From the NCBI GenBank assembly GCA_022570795.1, contig JAKUDP010000028.1, positions 186,001-250,000 on the forward strand: a stretch of DNA of 64,000 nt, in the 5' to 3' direction. Made by a program: the position numbers and the translations under genes. The notes beneath the pieces are model-generated. The model was not told the origin of the DNA, ran no database searches, and saw nothing but the letters and a program-made list of their open reading frames with translations. The stretch is from Sphaerulina vaccinii. Lineage: Eukaryota; Ascomycota; Dothideomycetes; Mycosphaerellales; Mycosphaerellaceae. Position 1 is the first letter of the stretch, and every line of letters starts with the position of its first letter. Of the stretch, positions 1-12,464 are shown piece after piece.

Positions 1-3000
1 TCCAGAGAGAACTTCATCACCTGGAGTCTGGCATTCAGATGAAGTGCGGCCGCCTCTACGCCCGCACTTCCAGTGTTGTCTGTAGGTGCGGCTTTACTTC
101 TGTAACAGTCTTCCACGACAAGGAACGCGTATTCTTCGGCATGTCGATATCTTCGGCCTCCGCCAAGTCATGTACCAGCAACCCCGTGCGGTGAACAATG
201 CAGACCGCCGGGTTCACCTCTCGTAGTTGTCTCCGAGAACGACAATGCTGAAGTTGACTTGTCCACTGTGGTCGCGCTCTGATGGACAAGCCGTTTCATC
301 TTCACCGCACATGGGATGTATCATGCCACGATACCGTAGCAGTGAGCTATATCATTACTGTATACTTGGCGTCAGGGCTTCGTTCCCTTCAAGGCGGTCA
401 GTTTCCCCATCTTGTCGGCTTCATTGACAATGTGCAGTTGCAAAGAATGTCGCACGAGTACCGATTAGTTGATGTCTTGTTGCCGGGAGATCCGCTAACC
501 GAATGAAGGTGATCTCTTTTAGAGACGCCGATCGTTAGTCGCGCAAACCTTGTTAAAAGCAGGGGAGCCCTGAGGGCCAAGATGATTGCCAGTGCATGCC
601 TAGCACGCGAAGGAAGCTGCACTTCTGGAAGCGAGACATGACCACCTCGTACCGCGAAGGCCCTGTCAGGAAGGACGTTCGGCCAGGAGAAGATCCAGAA
701 AAGCGAGGCATCAAGCGTGTCGAATGTCTCGGCTCATTGCGTCTCTCAACGTGTGCTGCTGTGCTTGTTGAAGAAAGACGATCTCAGTCTCGAGTCTGGT
801 CGATCTTGTCCGAGCCGCTTAGTGACGAGTGATCGACACGGCTACGGCCGCTATGCATGTCAAAAAACGTGGGTCCGAAGGCCGGAGAAACTGCTGCAAG
901 CACAACAGCACCATGGGTCCATTGATCATGAGGATACCAAGACCCATCGTGGTCGGACGTCTTGCATGAAAACAGCACTCACGCCGAACAGAACAGCGTA
1001 AGGCCTGTCACTTGTTTTCTGCCGCTGAATGATGGTTATTCTCATGATCTGTGCTGCGAAAAGGAGCAGCTTGTTGATGATCAAATGGATGCCGCTGCAG
1101 CGGCGCTGTGCCACCTAGCGTAGAGGCTGCTTTTTCGTATCGGTCCCGAGTCCTTGTTGCTGTGCCGGCGTGATGAATAATACTTGGGAATGAGAGAAGG
1201 TGTTTCGTATGTGGTCCCTTCCACACACTGTTCGGCGCAAGTACTTCTTTCGTGGCCATGAATACAGGCGCGCTGGAATGCCCTTGTTCCTAGCAGAAAT
1301 CATGCTGGGAAGGCATACGGTGACGCCTCAGCGATCTGTGATGTGCATGGCGACGCCGCATCATCTGCACGCACACGGCACACTCGTATGTGTGGTGGAG
1401 GAGGTGGAGGTAAATCTCACTTTGTTGCTGCAGGTGATAGGCTGAACTCACGCAGTTCCCAGAAGCCTCGCTTAGGCATTGTTGGTAAATCTGTCGATCC
1501 GCATCGCTTGCCAGGTGGTTACCGCTCCGTGACAAGCCACACCTCAAACGCTGCCCAGGTGGATCAGCTTTGCGCCTATATTGCTTGACCCGCATTGTCG
1601 GCTCTGCCAACGACGTGTCCACGAGTACAGTACGCATGGCAGCCACCAGATGCAGGAATCACATTCTTGTCGCGTCGCATCTGCTGCGACAGGCTCCTCC
1701 TGCATCCCCGCCAAAAGCACAGCATATCCCCTTGGAATGGTCACACTGTCGCATGGCACGGCAGGAGAAATGACGAGCCGCACGACGAACGCCTGAGATC
1801 TCGACGGGCCGCACTCTGTCTGTTCGCTAGCGGCACAGGCCAACAAAGCGGCGTATTCGACAGCGAATCCGATGCTGAAGGAATCGCCTTGCATCCTCGC
1901 AGAGCACGCGGCGATGATCTGTGAAGCGATGAAAGGATGTCCGGGGTGTGAAAGTCAACATCGCGTGTGTCCAATGATCTGGATAAATGCGATCAGATTT
2001 CATGTACCGTGCACGCCGCATCCTGGTTGCATTATTGTTGTGTCGTGGGTGGAGGGATGGTTGTGCATCACAGGCTGGTCAGACCAGGTGGGCATTCATC
2101 CCATCTCGACGACGAATTGTGACAGCAGGATCGAAGGCCGTGAGCACTCCGTATTGAGGTGACGATGCTAAAAGTGTCGCTCCCTTCTCACGATCCACCG
2201 CCTCTATCCACCTGTGCCCGAATCTCGAGAACCCTGTCAACTGCACAATGCACTTGTCTTTCCGCGTGTACTAGCGAGCCACAACTTCGCAGACAACACA
2301 CGAATCTACCGCGCCCGATTCTCTGAACATCGGCCCTAGCCGTTTCGTCTGCAGACGCTTTTGGAGCTTTCACCGTTGGCGACTGGCGAACTGCTTGTCA
2401 ACTGTAGCTCCACTGCCTACAGCACTAGCTTGCAGTGTGGTGGATGCCGTTGCAGATTGAGCGGCACAGCCAAACTCCTCGATTCACGTTCCAGTCTCCT
2501 GCAGGTCTGCCAATCACTGACACTGGCCGATACAACATCACAATCCTTCGACTTCCACAACTTCCAGCAGGAAGCTCGCAGTCGGCTTCTAGCGCAGCAT
2601 CGATCACCGTCCCAAGCCGATGTTCCACGCCAGGCGTCCACTACTACTGCGAGAGACTTTCTAACTGTCGATCCTCATACCTAAGGACAAGCAACTTCAC
2701 CACCAAAGGCCGCCCGCGCATTCTGTCGTCTTCGGCCATCTTGGAGGCGCCGTGAAGGGTGATGCTCCCGAACCCGATAGATTAGCAGCCAGGATTGATC
2801 TGCTGGTCAGGCCTTAGCCTCGCACAGAGCACGTTGTCTACAGTAGTTTCTGCGGAACCTTCTACGCCGGATGCCCACGCGCTTGTCACCTCATTGCCGC
2901 CGCCGCTGACCGGGGTCATCTTAACTCCTGTTGCTCCTGCAGCGACACTAGAGGTCTGTCCCACAGCAGCCGCCCTTCAACGTTGGCCGTCCCGGTAGAG

Positions 3001-3248
3001 TCAATCTACGCCATCACTAGGTGTCTGTGCCTCCAATTTGATTCCAAGCCGCGGTAGCGTCTTGTTCTCGAGACTACTGTACACTCGTGTTTGATATCTA
3101 GCCTGGCGCGCCATCCTCTACACATCATTGTGCCTGATCTACCACTGGACGAAGCAACCTGGAACGCCAAAAGGTCCACAACCTCACATCTTGGTCATCG
3201 AGTCCTTCACAAGAACAACACCTCACATCAACGACCAGAAGTCATAGA
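1..3248. other. gene-poor stretch upstream of flbC
   Basis: No open frame here shows a recognisable domain, and none can be joined to a neighbour through convincing splice sites. Short frames occur on both strands (for example minus 1544-1894) but lack family resemblance. The last few hundred bases before 3249 presumably hold the promoter and 5' leader of the flbC-like gene. I see no tRNA, repeat or transposon signature. Confidence 0.5.
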
Positions 3249-4488
3249 ATGGCAACAGTCGGCATGATGGCATACCCGATTCCCAATGGATACCAGGGCT
3301 ATCCGCAACACTACGCAATGTACCCGACTCGCGCACAACAACCACATCATCAGGTCGATGTTGGGCAAACAATGAACGTTCACCCATACGCATACACACA
3401 AGCTGTGGCACAGCAGCAGCATCATCACCACCAACACCAGCAACAAACTCAGCAACAACAGCCGCAAATGCAACCGCAACCGCACCCGTACCACCATGTG
3501 CAACCACGATCTCCTCAACCCTCTGGATCGCCCACATCAGATGACGGATTCAAGCCATCTCTACCTTCAATATCGAATCTACTCAGTTTCGCAGACCGAC
3601 CTGCGACGGATCGCAGTGAGTACAGATGGTTGCTTGCTCGTATGTGTGGCCGCTGACAGATCCATAGCAGTACAAAATCTTCAAGCTTCATCAACGCAGC
3701 AGCAACGGGAGGGGTCACAGCAAGTGTCACCACGATCGACAGTTTCCACAGTGGTACAGAGTGTACCAGCGGGTGTGTATCCAGTTGCTGAAGCAACTGC
3801 AAGTCCACGCGATGCGATTCCACAGCCACCTGCGATGCGCACCGAGTCAGTCTTAGAATCAACGAACAGTCCATCGACCATCTCCGCAGGATCAAACATG
3901 TCCGGCTCGCCATATTTTGTTGGTAACGCCATCAACAACATAGAGCCCACAGATCAACGCACTGCACATCTGCAGGCAACCAAGCGCCACTCAGTGCCTT
4001 CACAGGCGAACGGGTCACCGTACATGAACAACCGCTACACTTCGTCGCCATATGCCAACTCACCGAGCACCATGTCGGCACCGGCATACTACTCACCACA
4101 GCCTGGACAGTACGCGATGCCACAAGGACTATATCAACAACGACCTCTACCGTCCAACTTTCCTCCAGCGCCACCCGAAGCACAGGTTCAGTCGTCTACC
4201 ACTCTTCCCACGAGCAATCCTTGGGAGCACCACCACTACATCAGCCCATCTTCGTCGGCTACATTTCCACAATCACAGGATCGCTACATCTGTAGCACAT
4301 GCAACAAAGCCTTCAGCCGGCCGTCCAGCTTGAAGATACACAGTCACAGCCACACAGGCGAGAAGCCTTTCAGATGTCCACACAATGGCTGCGGGAAGGC
4401 CTTTTCGGTACGCAGTAACATGAAGCGACACGAGCGAGGCTGTCACAGTGGCATGGCTGGTCACGTCGCACACGCCAATATGATTTGA
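3249..4488 (+). CDS. flbC: FlbC-like C2H2 zinc-finger conidiation regulator
   Basis: Nuclear transcription factor; in Aspergillus FlbC promotes the switch to asexual sporulation. Two exons: 3249-3615 and 3668 (or 3671)-4488, giving about 395 residues. The donor is GTGAGT at 3616; the acceptor is a tandem TAG/CAG, so one residue may vary. The N-terminal exon is rich in His and Gln (DNA about 3400-3490) and the middle is low-complexity Ser/Pro/Thr/Gln. Two adjacent C2H2 fingers lie at about residues 329-382. Finger 1 is C-x2-C-x12-H-x3-H, joined by the linker HTGEKPF to a second finger with C-x4-C spacing followed by HERGCH. This finger pair close to the C-terminus is characteristic of FlbC. 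The start is the first ATG in frame. Family assignment is by motif and architecture only. Confidence 0.85.
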
Positions 4489-5082
4489 CGTTGAGCAATA
4501 TTGAGTTTTCGATTGCAAAGTTTTGGCATGCATCACAGAAGCGAGGAGTTCCTGGCGTATGCCCTCGGATTGGCGATTGTACAGCGGAGGAGACCAGGTT
4601 ACCCCTGGTCCATGATTTTCTGGAAGAGTTTGCCGAAGATCGATTGTCAAAGTATCATGGAAGCAGCCGATGCCAATGTGTACTAGTATAAATCACCCTA
4701 TACCTCAGCCAAGCACAACCAGCTTGAGCTAGAGAAGACGGCGCAAAAGGCCAAAATGGCCAGAAACGAGAATAGAATCAACTACTTCTGCTACTTCAAA
4801 TACCGGTCTCACTTTCAGATCAGATGCTGGTCTGGTCGGCACGACTCGAGCTGAATGGGATGCCGACAGCGTACTCGGCTCCCAAGCCTTCGCAGGTGTA
4901 CGACGGTACGGCGTCGTGGCATCTGGTATTGGAGTCCTGCTAACATATCACCCAGACTTTCAGCCATGCTCGAGTGAGTGAGCGTATCAACAACTAAGTC
5001 TCCAGCAATTTGCACGTCCGACTTCCACACCGGCCTCCGGCTTTCCAACACAAACAATGTCCACTTTTCCCGGCTTCTGCTA

Positions 5083-5103
5083 TACAGTACAGTACAGTAC
5101 ACG
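5083..5103 (+). repeat. short ACAGT tandem repeat
   Basis: About four head-to-tail copies of a five-base unit (ACAGT) in non-coding sequence. It looks like a simple microsatellite. Confidence 0.7.
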
Positions 5104-6068
5104 CAAGAACAAGCAAAATGGCGCAGAACTTGAGACACGTCCGTCGGCATAAGGCTTCTAGCCACCTTCTACGTGGCTTCTAGCCTCAATGAACAGGACA
5201 AAATGTCTTGCATATCGGCAACCAAGCAACAAATAACAAGACATACCGCTCAAGTCCGGTGATAAGGCTCATCTTCGCTCGACTCATTCCAGGCAGTGCG
5301 CACTGCGTCAACATCTGAGACCTTGACAACCCACATTATGGAGAGTACGTTAGACTGTGTGCCAAGGTAAGCCGGACTGACGCGGAGTGGTGTTGCTTGA
5401 AACAACTTGGAGCTTGCTAGGCAGAAGGCCGGTGATGATCTTTTACGACCTTTAGCTAGATCGACTTTGGGGTGGTTATTGGATTGGAAGTCTGGTCGCG
5501 TGACAAGGCAGGCCTGTGAAGAGTGAACATGGTATGCGTGGTTAGGTCTTGTCTCATATATGTGATGTAGTGTTATTCGGTCTCGTCTCAACTCCACCGG
5601 GGAAGTACGACGCGATATGCGATTGCCAAAAGTAGGGCTACTAGGTGGTGTCATCGATGCTGGAGCTAGATATGCAGGAAGCGTTATCGAGATCGAGTGC
5701 ATCTCTAGGCTTGGTGGAGCTGATAAGAGATGACAAAACTACGAGATACGTACTTAAGCTATGTGGAGATGTCTAGATCTGTATGCAGTGCGAGGTTGTG
5801 TACAGCTGACTGTCTGTCCAGAAGTATGTCGAAAGCTCATCAGACTCAGATATGACAACCTGGCGATGGTGCAGGTAATCGGTTGATTCGCTCTTCGCTC
5901 GAGCACTCCAGACAGATCAACATGACGAGTACGACACATCTGAAGGAAGCGGATCGCTCATGGCGTTGAAGATCTCAGCAGGATGTGCTGCATCCGCCTC
6001 CCTCTCGAGAATCTAGTGCCTGACGAACTGCACTGCGATGGCCTCCAGGTCTTTAGTCTGTGGATAGT

Positions 6069-6102
6069 CGCAGCTATAGAACATTAGTCGCAGCTATAGA
6101 AC
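6069..6102 (+). repeat. 17-bp direct tandem repeat
   Basis: Two adjacent identical copies of a 17-base unit beginning AGTCGCAGCTATAG, in non-coding DNA just upstream of the larger diverged duplication at 6.3 kb. Confidence 0.7.
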
Positions 6103-6299
6103 ACAATGGAAGCCTTCTGGCGTGCTTCCGGTGAAACAAGCAGATAACTGTTAAGATATCCAGAGCCGTTTTATAGTTCTTATGACAACGCTGACCGCGC
6201 GACGGCCATCGATCTGTATCATCGAATGCTTCAGTTCGGCCGTACTTTCGGAGCTTCGACTTCGGGATGTTCATGAGATCTCCCAAGACGAGACCGGGA

Positions 6300-6705
6300 C
6301 TGCATTGGCTGTTGTATAGTGCAAGAAGGAATGGGCGAAAGACCTCGTCATGTTGATCGTCGTGGTCGATGGAGTGAAAGGCAGTAGGATCTTCCATGTG
6401 AAAGTGTCTATCATGGTATCACGACATCCTGACAAGGCTGTTTGGTAAAGCGAGCGAGAGGACTCTCGCAAGGATGTCAGGCTCATCCCCGAGGCCGCTC
6501 CCAACGCCTTTCCACGGAGACGCTATCTTGACTGACCAGGTCGGCATTGGCTGTTCTATACGTTGTAGTGCAGGAAAGAAGCGGCGAAAGGCCTCGTCAT
6601 GTCGATTGTCGAAATCGATGCAGCGCAAGCTGTAAGGTCACCCATGGGCATGCGTTTGCTGTAGTAGCAGGACATCCTGACAAGGCTCTGCGATAACAGC
6701 GAGAC
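6300..6705. repeat. diverged tandem duplication, period about 245 bp
   Basis: Two related segments of about 140 bp, roughly 6309-6450 and 6552-6700. They share blocks such as GCATTGGCTGTT, CCTCGTCATG and a 16-base block beginning GACATCCTGACAAGG, in the same order and spacing. Read on the minus strand each copy gives a similar short peptide (IDHDDQHDEVFRPF against IDFDNRHDEAFRRF), but a one-base length difference puts the copies in different frames. That suggests a decayed coding duplication rather than a live gene. Confidence 0.6.
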
Positions 6706-7753
6706 GGACCTTGTCGGATGTCGCGTACACGCACAGGAATTTGTGCTGACTTTGATGCTGTGATCGTGTTTCGCCGGAGACGTGTTCGAAAGTCGTTGTC
6801 ATGGAGGCCGCAGGAGCTGGATGTGTTGGAGTCCCGTCTGTCGGGGCATCTCCGTCTTCTGGCTGTGCCCTCAGTAGCCTCGTCAGACTAAGCATCACCA
6901 TCTCCCGGAACGTAGGTCAGCACTTGAAAGGGCGATGTCCGATTGTCTGTTCGCTCTCGCAATATTCTGAGCAGATGATCGCGAAGATAGGGCTAGGCAG
7001 CCGCCTTTGGGTGCCTTCTATCCTCATGCTCCCCGTGGTGGACTGCGAGCTGACCTGATCGACATCGATGCCAAGTATAACGACTGTGATGTCGCAATAT
7101 CTGAAACGAGTGACAGCTAGAAGGATGCATATGCTGAACTCAAATCGAGCTTGGTCTTCTGGGCACGAGTGGAAGAGGCAGGCGCAGCTCGCCTCTCTCA
7201 TGTTTCGATAGGAGGCGTCAGCGTTACGGCAGCTGGCTCAGCAAGTCGGCAGACCGTCTGGACAAGGAACACAAGAGATTGATGCTCGCAGCTGAGCACT
7301 GGTCGCGTCGAATGGCACACACCTCATCAGGAGCACCAGGTTGAGCTCCCGTGCGGTGTGACACATCTGCATGAGCACGTTGGAGGTCCACAGTACAGCG
7401 CAGCCGTAGTGTCAGCCATGAGAATTGGTTAGAGGTGTGCAAAGACTCGATTGTCCTGCATAGCCGTCTTGCTAGCTGTTCCATGCTTGTGGCGGCTAAG
7501 AGAAGCCGTCCAGGTCTACATGTCTCGCAATGAATTCAGCTGCGACTGTTCTTCTAGTCTTCGTGTGTGTGTGTGTTGAACTGGTCGTAGTTGTCCAGTT
7601 GGGTGTGCTTCTTCGATCACATTGGCTGCGTATTCGTATGCTCTCTGGTATCTCCACCGAAGTGCAGGCGATGAAAGCACGATGAGGTAACTGGCACCGT
7701 GTCGAAGTCAAGGACACGCGCTACGTCCGATTCGAGGGCAGCTCTTCATACCA

Positions 7754-8255
7754 TTGCAAGCACGCCACTGTTGGGACGTATCTCGAAGCAGCGCAGTTTA
7801 GACCTCCCACGCGAACTATCGCTCATTCCCAGCGGTGTTATGCCCTCCACATCGGAATGCACCATATGGTGACCCCGCACGAGCAATCGCGGGTCACGAC
7901 CTTGTCCTCCGCCAAAGTCTTTGAGCGCAGGACTGACGGAAGTCGGCTGATCTGTGACTGTTTCGGGCGTATGGCATTTAGTGAGCCTTCTTCGGATCGC
8001 GAGGTTGTCACGCCTGAGCCAATGATTGAGTGAAGCTGTCCGACGACGAACGAGTGGGGTCACCATAGTATCAGGAAGCTCTCCTCCGCAACACAATGTA
8101 CTGAAGCCAGAGTGCTTAGAGAAGGTGGGTGTAGTCGTGACTTCCTGCTCCAGAATAGATAACAGCGATCCTTGTGCACGGAGAGAGGCTCGGTCTCCGA
8201 AGTTTGTGCTGTTGACAGCTGAGTCGCAAGGCAGCCATATAATCGACGTCCCCAT
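7754..8255 (-). CDS. doubtful ORF, possibly remnant of an ankyrin-like protein
   Basis: An uninterrupted frame of about 167 codons starts at ATG 8255 and reaches a possible donor (GTATGA) near 7754. Without splicing it ends at 7746. The C-terminal part reads like a worn ankyrin unit, with a D-x-E-G-I-T-P-L-G core. A short frame at about 7496-7717 might be a further exon, but I could not place a convincing junction. It may equally be chance or a decayed gene. Confidence 0.2.
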
Positions 8256-8563
8256 TCGTCATTTACTGCTATTGCACACCAGCTGAACACCACCGATCTG
8301 CGTAACTGAACGTTAGAAGGCTGCAATGTGCGAAAGGTGCCCAAGACTTCCCTGCAAGGTGTGTGACGAGCCCACTTCGTGTGCTGGCAAGTATCTGCCC
8401 CCGATGAGTAGCTGCTTCTGTCAAGTAAGTGTATCAAGCTTCGCGATGGCCACAACAATAAGGTGACTTCTGGAACACCAGCCTGAACTTGAGATCATAG
8501 ACGACAAAGGGAATTCAGTAAGCATATATACAGGCGATGCTACACGACAGTGACTCCACCCAT

Positions 8564-9366
8564 CTATAGCACTGAGAGGTTTCCGAACTTGTCCTGTGGG
8601 GAGCCATTAGAGAAGGCAATGTGTTATGAGGATGTAGAATCAAACTTACCTGGTAACCTGGAACTTGCCAGCGGCCCTTCGATACGAGCTGCGAAACACG
8701 CTCGTCGATGTCTGGGCGAGCGGCAACGACCTCGTCCTGTGCACCTTGTCAGCGCTGATCCTCCCATCACGTGACCAAGAAATTGAATCTGCGTAGAACC
8801 ATGTCCTGCGTGCTCAATACATACCACAGTGAGGTCCTCAAATGGTCGTGCGGACTCGATGTTCTTCAGCGTCTTCTCCAGATCCTGCAGCTCCGCATCG
8901 ACCTTGCCCTTAGTCTCCTCGGCGCTCTTCACAGCCTGTGCCTCAAAAGCCTCAATAGCCTTGATCTGTCTCTGCACATCATACTTCTTTGGCTGGAAAG
9001 AAGTGAACTGCTTCTCGATATCGGCGACGACGTCCTGGTTCTTCAGGATCGACTTGTAGTGGGCGAAATCGACGTTTTGGGCCTGGTCGGAGAGGACTTG
9101 GACCTTGCGGCGCGCGGCATCGTTGCGCTGCTTGAAGCTCGCGAGGGCGTTTGCGGTGCTTCCCTTGAGGCCGAGTTTGGTGCCTAGATTGGCCCAGTCG
9201 ATTTTGAGAGCGGCAGATCGCTAGAGTGGTGTGTTAGTAGGTGTCGCTGAATACACTTCGGCATTGGATCGGGGAAGAGGCCTGCGGGCATCGCGAGCGC
9301 GCAGTTCTCGCGGTTCATAGGCGCATCGTGAGCTCGTCCGTGGAAAGTACGTACCGTGGCCGCCAT
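8564..9366 (-). CDS. ATP7: ATP synthase subunit d, mitochondrial
   Basis: Peripheral-stalk subunit of mitochondrial F1Fo ATP synthase, on the matrix side. Four exons in transcript order: 9366-9355, 9220-8825, 8736-8650 and 8593-8564, giving 174 residues, the same length as yeast Atp7. The first exon holds only four codons (MAAT). Evidence: the early KIDWANL block, a coiled central region, the conserved NIESARPFEDLTV segment and a C-terminus with VPGYQ followed by DKFGNLSVL, which aligns with the yeast tail. Introns are 134, 88 and 56 nt with GTACGT, GTATGT and GTAAGT donors. EGD2 lies upstream on the same strand; the 527 bp between them must carry its promoter. Confidence 0.93.
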
Positions 9367-9893
9367 TGTGAGGATGTCTGATGAGGAGGTGAGATGTGGT
9401 GGTGGTGCGAGCTGCTGGAAGTGCTGCTGTCGTGGTTCGGAGGATCAAGGGACGCTAGCCGAGAGCTTCTTTGCATATTCTTGGCATATGTGTATAGAAT
9501 ACTGCTTTTGCAACGATCAATGCTTCTTCAGTTGTTCACATCGATTAAGCAGTAACTGTCAAGATCATCACACGGTCATGAAGTGTTCATCTGCTCCAGG
9601 GCCATTCTCTAGCTAGTACCTCACTCCTCCGTTCTCGATCGAAACAGCCAGACTGGGGGATTCAACGCCATGTCATCCGGCCTGATATAGATCTATGTCA
9701 ATTGGAGACCCAGTCTGAGATGGAGAGTAGAAGAAGATATGAGCAGCTGTACTGCGAAAGTGCATCGTTCCTTTCAACGCTGCTTTTGGGCGGCTGATGT
9801 AGCTGGCTTCGTAGATACAATCGCCAACCTCCACTGCCTGGCTGTCGACGTTCATTCGATGCCATGCATCAATTCATGCTGTAGAAGATCCGC
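9367..9893. other. intergenic region, ATP7 promoter and EGD2 3' end
   Basis: No gene is seen. The segment lies between the ATP7 start codon and the EGD2 stop codon, both on the minus strand, so it should contain the ATP7 promoter and the EGD2 3' UTR. No clear TATA element or repeat was noticed. Confidence 0.5.
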
Positions 9894-10562
9894 CTATATG
9901 CTCAAAGCCATGATACTGTTCACAATATCATTGTCGTTCTCCTTGAGCGCCTTGACAGCCTTCTTTCGGCTGACGCTAGCCTGTGCCATGACGAGCTCAA
10001 TGTCCTTGGCCTCAAGACCAGTATCGTCGACCTCCTCGCCGTCATCCTCTTCCTCCTCGGCAGCCTTGGTCTCGCCACCCTCAATGGCCTTGCCCTTGTC
10101 GCCGTGGTCGTGGCCCTCGTGGCCGGCCTCGTTGGCGGCCTGGCTAGCGAGCTGCTGAGCAGCGGATGCTTGAGCCTGGGAGTTCAAGTCCTCGATCTTG
10201 GCCTCGCCGAAGATGCTGTTGTCACATATTAGCCATCATGTCCTTCTCGTCCCATCATATTTGTTCTTCTCTTACATCCAGGTGTTGCTCGAAGGAGACT
10301 TGTAGACATCTGGGTTGCTGATGACGAAGAGGATGTTCTTTGGTCGGCGGAGAGTGACACGGGTGATGCCCTCGACGTGCTTCAGGCCGAGCTTTGCAAT
10401 GGCCTTGCGTGCCTTCTTCTCGTTTCTGCTGTGGACTGCGACTGAGGCGCCTGCTGGGATGTTTGCCTCGCCATCCTCGTTATCGGAGTCGGAGGAGTCC
10501 TCGACCTCCTGGACCTGCTTCTCGGGCTCATCGGTGATCTCTTCGACACGTGGGTTGGCCAT
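9894..10562 (-). CDS. EGD2: nascent polypeptide-associated complex subunit alpha
   Basis: NAC alpha binds nascent chains at the ribosome exit as a heterodimer with the beta subunit and guards against mistargeting to the ER. Two exons, 10562-10276 and 10215-9894, give 202 residues. An acidic N-terminus precedes a NAC domain at about residues 35-105, with the KKARKAIAKLGLK block, the RVTLRRPKNILFVI strand and NPDVYKSP. The intron falls after NTW and rejoins as IIFGEAKIEDL. A Glu/Asp-rich linker leads to a C-terminal UBA domain (LEAKDIELVMAQASVSRKKA, then NDIVNSIMAL) typical of the alpha subunit. Length, order and both domains match the fungal family. Confidence 0.95.
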
Positions 10563-11090
10563 GGTGAATTATTTCGGAGTATGGAGCTTCGAGCTTGTTA
10601 GCCATTGCAGTCTATACGGCGCATTGATCGCGGAATTTGTAGAATGATGAGGCAGCTATCATCGCAAGGCATACTTACGGGTAGAGGTGAGGAATGGCAG
10701 ATGTGTAGTGCAAACAGCAATTGCTTTGACGATGAGGTTCTCAGATCGAAGAACGCCAAGAATGACTTAAACAGCCCGCACTTTGGCCTTACAGTATAAG
10801 GCATTACTTCATATGGACATGTTTACGCGATTCGACAAGGAGATTGAGAATGACGGCAAAGTGAGAGCGAGACAGTGTGATTTTGACAGTTTCACGTTAC
10901 GACATTTGAAGGCCTACTGAAGGCCATGCTTGAACCGCTATCAAAAGCCTGAAGATAGCCTTTTCTTCCACCATGCGCCAGCCGTTCGCCCAGATGATAC
11001 AAGTAAGTACATCTTTCTCCGAGTGAGATGCATTCGCTTCCGTTCAAGTGCTGCCATGATGCTGTAGGGTATGGAGCATCAATTCGCCAT
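10563..11090. other. intergenic region, EGD2 promoter and RPL14 3' end
   Basis: No gene is seen. The segment separates the EGD2 start from the RPL14 stop on the same strand and presumably holds the EGD2 promoter. Confidence 0.5.
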
Positions 11091-11702
11091 CTATGCCTTG
11101 GCAGTAGCAAGAGCCTTGCGGGTCTGGAAACGGGCCTGTGTATAATGTTAGTCTTTGCTCTTTCTTCTCCCAATATGCACGCATGACTGCCAGCAGCGAG
11201 TCCATGGCTTGCGCAATGTTCCATTATACTTACGTCCTTCCTCAGACGCATAACCTTGAAGCGCTCGAAGTCGCTCAGTCCCTTTCTCCGGGTTGCCTTC
11301 TCGATCTTCTTTGCGTATGGGCTCTCCAACCACTTCTTGTCCACACCGTACTCCTCCCACTGCTTGGAAAGGGCAGTAACACCGGCTCCGAGTCCAACCT
11401 TGGGAATGACAAGTCCAGTGAGCGAGAGAGAGTTGAGTGCGGCGGCGTGACGTGGGACTGCGAGTGCGGACTCCTTTGATGGACCGTCCACGAGGACCTG
11501 CAAACTGTGAGCTTCCGTTCTCTTTCCCCTACTATCTCCTGCATCCCCGTGTGCTCGAATGGTGTAAACGTACACGCTTGTGGTCGATGATCTGAACGAT
11601 GGCTGCGATTCTGCCAGCGTATGGGCCGCTGCCGAAGTGAATGACACGGCCGACCTCGACCTGGCGCCACGATGGTGCAACAACTGATGAGTCTCCGGCC
11701 AT
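11091..11702 (-). CDS. RPL14: 60S ribosomal protein eL14
   Basis: Component of the cytosolic large ribosomal subunit. Three exons, 11702-11574, 11497-11234 and 11135-11091, encode 145 residues, normal for fungal eL14. The N-terminal SWRQVEVGRVIHFG and PYAGRIAAIVQIIDHKRVLVDGP form the KOW-like RNA-binding fold. The middle carries the VPRHAAALNSLSLTGLVIP and WLESPYAKKIE blocks of the family, and the basic C-terminus reads RRKGLSDFERFKVMRLRKD then ARFQTRKALA. Introns are 76 and 98 nt. The start is the first ATG in frame; the upstream open extension begins only with GTG. Three ribosome- or mitochondrion-related genes lie in a row here on one strand. Confidence 0.95.
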
Positions 11703-12464
11703 TGTATCGGTGTTCGTTGGGTGTTGTCGGGGTCGTGAAGTCGTCGCTGTTCGAGGCTTGCGATTGAGGTTCTTTCCGCCCACAGAATTCGAATTAATGC
11801 CAAGGAGGAAGGCGCGCTAAACTTTCTCCGACCTCCGCTCCTTCCCTCACAAGAACTTTCTCTTCGCGAACTTCACGACTTCTCCTCTCACAACAATGCA
11901 ACAACAACATCACTGCAACACGCGATATCTCGTGGTCAGGTAAGCCATCTCCTTTCCCATCACCCTTCCTTCGAAGATGATATAATTTGCGACTGATGGC
12001 GGCGCCTGAGACCTCGCCGGGTACTCTTAAGGGCGTCGTCTACCTGATTTTCAATTCTTACATATACTGAGTCCGAATGCGACACACCTCTGCACAATCA
12101 CATGCACTTGACGCGTGGAACTCGTGCTAATATCATTCAAGGTGCAGGTCTCAAATCTCCCATATGCACATCATGACCGGCTGAAAGCAGTCGAACTCGA
12201 ACGTACGTATGCAACCTCTCTCCACCTCTTCCAATGATTACAACACAAGCAATAGATAGTAATTGAGCCATTTATGGTGCTGATCACTTTTTACACCAAG
12301 ATCACTGAGGGAATTTCATCAATCATGCTCTTCACAAAGAACATTCTTCGTGTTCCACTGCTAACCAGGCATTCGAGCAGGACTTTTCACACCTTTGAAC
12401 CATGTGAGCTTTCTCAGAGTCACTACATACAAGGCTCAACATCATCATCGTACACACTCGCCGC
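11703..12464. other. divergent intergenic region between RPL14 and an F-box-like gene
   Basis: No coding frame is supportable. The genes on either side point away from each other, so both promoters must lie in this 762-bp stretch. It includes pyrimidine-rich runs on the side of the ribosomal protein gene. Confidence 0.5.

Larger units (their letters stand above)
4489..8563. other. 4 kb gene-poor stretch
   Basis: This is the largest early gap with no solid gene. It contains short tandem repeats (about 5083-5103 and 6069-6102), a diverged tandem duplication (about 6300-6700), a (GT)n run near 7564 and one doubtful minus-strand ORF (7754-8255). These are listed separately. Otherwise I see nothing supportable. 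Confidence 0.5.

Noticed and set aside
7564..7575. GT-rich run
   Set aside because: Short simple repeat without evident function.
11703..11783. N-terminal extension of eL14 by 27 codons
   Set aside because: The open frame extends upstream but its first codon is GTG, not ATG; the family start at 11702 fits.
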